From contig NZ_LUAV01000001.1 of the NCBI RefSeq assembly GCF_002078505.1, positions 1 through 61,318 of the forward strand: a DNA stretch of 61,318 nt, read 5' to 3'. Positions 58,078 to 61,318 of the stretch are shown piece by piece. Below the pieces are notes generated by a model. That model searched no databases. It worked only from the letters and a program-made list of their open reading frames with translations, and was not told the DNA's origin. Positions within the stretch are counted from its first letter, which is position 1; every line of letters begins with the position of its first letter. This DNA is from Ensifer aridi. Its GTDB lineage: Bacteria; Pseudomonadota; Alphaproteobacteria; Rhizobiales; Rhizobiaceae. The position numbers and the translations under genes are program-made.

Positions 58078-58406
58078 TGGTGAGCTCAAGCACCTTCGGA
58101 CTCTCCGTAACCGCCCGTCGCGGCGCCGCCCTGCTGCTGTTCTTTGAAATCGAGGAAAACGAATTCGGCGCCCATCGACTCGATCTGTTCCGCCAGTTCC
58201 GGGGGAACGTCGAAGGCATAGGTGATTGCGTCCAGCGAGGTCGCAGTGCCGATCGAGGCCAAGCCCGCCACGCCGGCGCCTATGATCAGAACCTTCGCCG
58301 GCGGTACTTTCCCAGCGGCTGTAACCTGGCCGGTGAAGAAGCGGCCAAAGTTGTTGCCGGCTTCGATAACCGCTCGATATCCGGCGATGTTGGCCATCGA
58401 GGAAAG
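58078..58406 (-). pseudogene. pntA: pntA pseudogene, middle part
   Basis: On the minus strand: [40 protein letters not shown] and [20 protein letters not shown]. This is the NAD-binding region of the transhydrogenase alpha subunit. It is cut on the right by the IS256-type element at 58415 and lost beyond GYGESEGA on the left. Confidence 0.85.
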
Positions 58407-58414
58407 CGCAATCA
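58407..58414. repeat. 8-bp target duplication CGCAATCA, left copy
   Basis: Identical to 59789-59796 and directly adjoining the element's left inverted repeat; 8 bp is the IS256 family rule. Confidence 0.85.
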
Positions 58415-59788
58415 GATCGTGTCCCCGAGAGTGGTGTAGGTCCTGAGGATTAGGTGGCCATCAGTGTTTTTCCGGCAGGGTCGGGTTGTTCAAGACCAAC
58501 CTGATGGAAAGACCACCGATGACCGACGAGATGATGAACGTGCGCTCGCTTGTTGAGAAGAGCGCTGACGCGGATTTGTTGCGCGAGATGATTGGCTTTG
58601 CGGCCGAGCGGCTGATGGAGCTGGAGATCGGCAGCGCGACCGGTGCTGGCTACGGCGAGAAGAACCCGATGCGGCTCGCCCAACGCAACGGCTACCGTGA
58701 CCGGGACTGGGAGACACGGGCTGGAACGGTCGAGCTTCGCATCCCGAAGCTACGCAAAGGTAGCTATTTCCCAACTTTTCTGGAGCCCCGTCGCATGGCG
58801 GAGAAGGCTCTGACGGCTGTTATTCAGGAAGCTTACATCCAAGGCATCTCAACGCGTTCCGTCGACGATCTCGTCAAGGCGATGGGTATGAGCGGCATCT
58901 CCAAGAGCCAGGTGAGCCGCCTGTGCGAAGAGATCGATGTCAAGGTGAAGGCCTTCCTCGAAAGACCCATCGAGGGCGATTGGCCCTATCTCTGGATCGA
59001 CGCCACCTATCTGAAGGTCCGGCGCGGCGGTCGCATCGTCTCCGTCGCCGTCATCATCGCCGTCGGCGTCAACACCGACGGTCGGCGCGAGGTCTTGGGC
59101 ATGGAGATCGGCACGTCCGAGGCCGAGCCGATCTGGACTGAGTTCCTGCGCAAGCTGACGCGACGGGGTCTCAGAGGCGTCAAGCTGGTCGTCTCCGATG
59201 CCCATGAAGGGATAAAGGCCGCAGTCTCAAAGGTTCTATCGGCCACCTGGCAGAGGTGCCGGGTCCACTTCATGAGAAACGCCCTGGCCCACGCCGGAAA
59301 GAGCGGCCGACGGGTGGTCTCCGCCTTCATCGCCACCGCCTTTGCTCAGGATACATCGGAGGCGGCGAGCACCCAGTGGCGCAACGTCGCCGACCAGATC
59401 CGGCCGAAAGTGCCGAAGCTCGCCGCCATCATGGACGATGCCGAAGGGGATGTGCTCGCGTACATGACTTTCCCGAAAGAGCACCGGGCCAAGCTGCATT
59501 CGACAAATCCGATCGAACGTCTCAACGGCGAAATCAAGCGACGCACTGAGGTCGTTGGCATCTTTCCCAACGACGAAGCCATCGTCCGTCTGGTCGGCGC
59601 ATTGCTGCTCGAGCAAAACGATGAATGGGCGGTGCAGCGTGCCAGGTACATGACACTTGAGACAATGGCATCAATGAGCGATGATCCACAAATCAGCCTG
59701 CCTGCAGTCGCACGCTGATATCCCCTCCGGCCCGCGCCGGAAAGCACGGCCGCTTGCCGGAAGCTACACCACTTCCTGAGACACGATC
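58415..59788 (+). mobile_element. complete IS256-type insertion sequence (copy A), 1374 bp
   Basis: The ends GATCGTGTCCCCGAGAGTGG and, inward from the right, GATCGTGTCTCAGGAAGTGG form a 25-bp inverted repeat alike at 21 positions, enclosing one intact transposase gene. CGCAATCA flanks both sides. It interrupts pntA. Confidence 0.9.
58486..59718 (+). CDS. IS256 family transposase (intact)
   Basis: The 410-residue Mutator-type DDE transposase has [20 protein letters not shown] near the N-terminal domain, catalytic Asp in [12 protein letters not shown] (about 167) and [13 protein letters not shown] (about 234), a [10 protein letters not shown] motif, and catalytic Glu in [20 protein letters not shown]. 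The frame is uninterrupted, so the element may still be active. An ATG 15 bases later (58501) is an alternative start, preceded by GGAAAGA. Confidence 0.92.
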   Translation: MFKTNLMERPPMTDEMMNVRSLVEKSADADLLREMIGFAAERLMELEIGSATGAGYGEKNPMRLAQRNGYRDRDWETRAGTVELRIPKLRKGSYFPTFLEPRRMAEKALTAVIQEAYIQGISTRSVDDLVKAMGMSGISKSQVSRLCEEIDVKVKAFLERPIEGDWPYLWIDATYLKVRRGGRIVSVAVIIAVGVNTDGRREVLGMEIGTSEAEPIWTEFLRKLTRRGLRGVKLVVSDAHEGIKAAVSKVLSATWQRCRVHFMRNALAHAGKSGRRVVSAFIATAFAQDTSEAASTQWRNVADQIRPKVPKLAAIMDDAEGDVLAYMTFPKEHRAKLHSTNPIERLNGEIKRRTEVVGIFPNDEAIVRLVGALLLEQNDEWAVQRARYMTLETMASMSDDPQISLPAVAR

Positions 59789-59796
59789 CGCAATCA
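59789..59796. repeat. 8-bp target duplication CGCAATCA, right copy
   Basis: Matches 58407-58414 exactly. Confidence 0.85.
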
Positions 59797-60175
59797 ATTT
59801 TTTGTGCGCGCGAAATGCGCGGAACCATATCCATGGCTATCACATTCGCGCCCGTTGTATTTGCCTGTTCAAGCAGGCTCGCGTTCTGCCCCGAATAGAA
59901 GAACGAAATGAGCGTCTTGCACGGGCCGAGCTGTTCGGCTTCGGCAGCTTCGGGCGGGCGAACCTAGCAATGACGTCTGCGGAGGCATCGGCGCTGCCAG
60001 CGACCGTGACGCATGCGCCGCGGTAGGCTTCATCGAAAAAGCCCGCCGCCTTCCCGGCTCCACTCTCAATGAAACAGTCGTAACCGAGCTTTCGTAATTG
60101 CAGGCGCGTTCAGGTGTCATCGCAACGCGCCTCGGCGTTGGACCGCTCTTTTGGAGCTCCAATTTTCATCTTCAT
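59797..60175 (-). pseudogene. pntA: pntA pseudogene, N-terminal part
   Basis: From ATG 60175: MKMKIGAPKERSNAEAR, then frameshifts, LRKLGYDCFIESGAGKAAGF, FARPKLPKP, and near the IS border AMDMVPRISRAQKID. These fit the N-terminal domain of NAD(P) transhydrogenase alpha. The sequence resumes in the middle part at 58406 on the far side of the IS256-type element. Confidence 0.75.
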
Positions 60176-60291
60176 TTTTACCGCAGTCCTCTCGCAGCTC
60201 GTCACCCCACGCAGACGGAGCATCGAACGGCACACCTACAGCAGGTTAAATTTGGACTGTATACTGCACTGGGATGTACGCGTGACTAATT

Positions 60292-60324
60292 GTACCCCTC
60301 CGGTGACGGTCACCGGAGGGGTAC
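60292..60324. repeat. 33-bp palindrome at the right end of the inserted segment
   Basis: GTACCCCTCCGGTGAC and GTCACCGGAGGGGTAC are perfect 16-bp inverted arms around one G. The right arm is the IS66-type terminus of the inserted segment; the left arm is a second terminus facing the other way. Confidence 0.9.
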
Positions 60325-60681
60325 AGCATGACGTGCTCGCCTAAATGAGCTTCCCCAAACAGCACTGGGTCAAGCTGCATTCGACCAATCCGATCGAGCG
60401 GCTGAACGGCGAGATCAAGCGGCGCACCGAGGTCGTCGGCATTTTTCCCAACGACGACGCCATCGTCCGCCTCATCGTCCGCCTCGTCGGCGCATTGCTC
60501 TTGGAGCAGAACGATGAATGGGCGGTGCAGCGCGCCCGCTACATGACACTGGAAACCATCAGCCAAGTGAGCGATGATCCGCTCATCAGCCTGCCGGCCG
60601 TGGCACGCTGATCTTGCCGGCCGCATGCCGGAAAGCGCGGCAACCAACGCCGTCAGCTACACCACTCCATGAGACACGATC
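60325..60681 (+). pseudogene. IS256 family transposase fragment, right part of the split copy B
   Basis: After AGCATGAC the frame reads VLA, a TAA where the intact copy has Tyr, then [20 protein letters not shown] and [20 protein letters not shown], ending LISLPAVAR at 60611. A small in-frame insertion (extra IVRL) is present. The IS256 right inverted repeat ends at 60681 (GATCGTGTCTCATGGAGTGG read inward). Confidence 0.88.
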
Positions 60682-60899
60682 AGAACAGGCGCATTCGCCC
60701 CATCAATTCGTCCCTGGTTCGCTGCTCCGCAAGACGTTGGACTGCATCGCGCCAAGCTTAGCAGCCGCACAACAGGACGAATTCGTCGCTCGCGTCAGTT
60801 CAAAACAGCGACGGTAAGTGGCTCTTCGTGCTTCTCTCGACTCGTGTTTGTAGAAGTCGTTGGAGACGAGCGTCTTCTCGGCTTGTGTGGTTCAGAACA
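60682..60899. other. short gene-free stretch
   Basis: Nothing recognised between the IS256 end and the dead Lrp-type gene. Confidence 0.35.
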
Positions 60900-61189
60900 T
60901 CAAATATCGATTGGAACGGCGAAACTCGCTTTAAATCCGATCCATAACCCCCATTATCTTGAAACCCTTGATGTCGGCGTTCTCATAGAAAAACGGCGGG
61001 TGAAACGTTCGTAGTCCTCCATGTCGTTGGCGGTCACGACCAGCATGAAGTCCGCTTCTCCGGTCACATCGCTTCAGTCGTCGCTGGCAAGCTGTCGATG
61101 ACAGATGCACTGCCTCAGCCAATTCGTCTGAGGTCAGACGGTTATTCTTCTGAACAAAGAGCCATATCGGTACGATCTAACTCAATCAT
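60900..61189 (-). pseudogene. Lrp/AsnC regulator pseudogene (relative of regulator 2)
   Basis: On the minus strand from ATG 61189: MIELDRTDMAL, then frameshifts, LTSDELAEAVHLSSTACQRR, a deletion, VTGEADFMLVVTANDMEDY, FFYENADIKGFKIMGVMDRI and, after another shift, KASFAVPIDI with a stop at 60902. It parallels regulator 2 (51993) in order and wording but runs in the opposite direction. Several lesions exclude function. Confidence 0.75.
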
Positions 61190-61318
61190 CCGTATTGGAC
61201 ACAAAAATTAGCAGTCGCGCGATAGCGTTTCATGCAACAGAAACAACGTTCACGGGCCGGCGATTGAGGATGTCACGCAGAATTTCTAGTACCGTAGAGA
61301 GTTGCTTTAGGTCCTTTG
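61190..61318. other. right edge of the window
   Basis: No gene recognised in the last 129 bp. Confidence 0.3.

Larger units (their letters stand above)
54174..60324. mobile_element. 6.15-kb IS66-ended segment with 8-bp target duplication
   Basis: Outer ends are inverted: GTATCCGTCCGGTGA at the left and, read inward from the right, GTACCCCTCCGGTGA (13 of 15 alike). AGCATGAC flanks both sides (54166-54173 and 60325-60332), the 8-bp duplication typical of IS66. Removing the segment and one duplication rejoins the IS256-type frame at EAEHD-VLA. Inside are an IS66 tnpC end, an acylase gene, a pntA pseudogene and a complete IS256-type element. The middle of a normal IS66 (tnpA, tnpB, most of tnpC) is missing. 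Confidence 0.7.

Overview
The window looks like an accessory replicon of a rhizobium (Rhizobium/Sinorhizobium type), probably a symbiotic plasmid or island. The grounds are alphaproteobacterial gene families throughout (tetrameric sarcosine oxidase, PurU/FolD, UPF0262, Opp/Dpp and Pot transporters, Lrp/AsnC regulators), a NifA-type upstream site paired with a -24/-12 promoter, and heavy IS debris from IS21, IS66, IS110, IS256, IS1182 and IS1380 families. From memory the right part resembles the y4s-y4u area of the S. fredii NGR234 symbiotic plasmid. That is recall, not a search result. I saw no nod or nif structural gene, rRNA, tRNA or CRISPR array.

Layout. 0-9 kb: a lone EgtD-like methyltransferase, an M20 amidohydrolase, a dead MFS gene, an intact IS110-family transposase, IS21/IS110/IS66 remnants, and an orphan ectA behind a sigma-54/NifA-type promoter. 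9-17.4 kb (minus strand): a catabolic operon with an AbgB-type M20 amidohydrolase, a CapA-like phosphoesterase and a complete peptide ABC transporter. 17.5-19.2 kb: IS1380 wreck. 19.2-25.7 kb (minus): Pot-type ABC importer, creatinase-like M24 enzyme and GntR/FCD regulator. 26.1-31.1 kb (minus): soxBDAG. 31.5-40 kb: a dead Lrp-type regulator copy, then an amidase and a second complete peptide ABC transporter (minus), divergent from an intact Lrp-type regulator. 40.4-43.8 kb: second M20 paralogue, then purU and folD. 43.9-48.1 kb: broken acs, dadA, gabD and gdhA around an intact ridA. 48.3-52.5 kb: UPF0262 gene, aldehyde dehydrogenase and class III aminotransferase (minus), divergent from a second Lrp-type regulator. 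52.5-61.3 kb: nested mobile elements carrying a penicillin-acylase-family gene and a split pntA, with a third, dead Lrp-type gene at the edge.

The main finding is a roughly 25-bp sequence with core AGCGTAAAGCT. It lies upstream of both M20 paralogues, at the head of the first peptide-transporter operon, between the intact Lrp regulator and the second peptide-transporter/amidase operon, and in the decayed regulator block that faces soxBDAG. This looks like one regulon: import of peptide-like or N-acylated amino compounds, cleavage by M20, amidase and CapA-like enzymes, oxidation of N-methyl amino acid by sarcosine oxidase, and C1 handling by PurU/FolD. The regulon and its substrate are inference; the repeated sites and gene contents are seen directly.

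The second finding is a 6.15-kb segment (54174-60324) with IS66-like ends and an exact 8-bp target duplication. It sits inside an IS256-family transposase gene, contains the acylase gene, and itself holds another complete IS256-type element with its own 8-bp duplication inside a pntA pseudogene.
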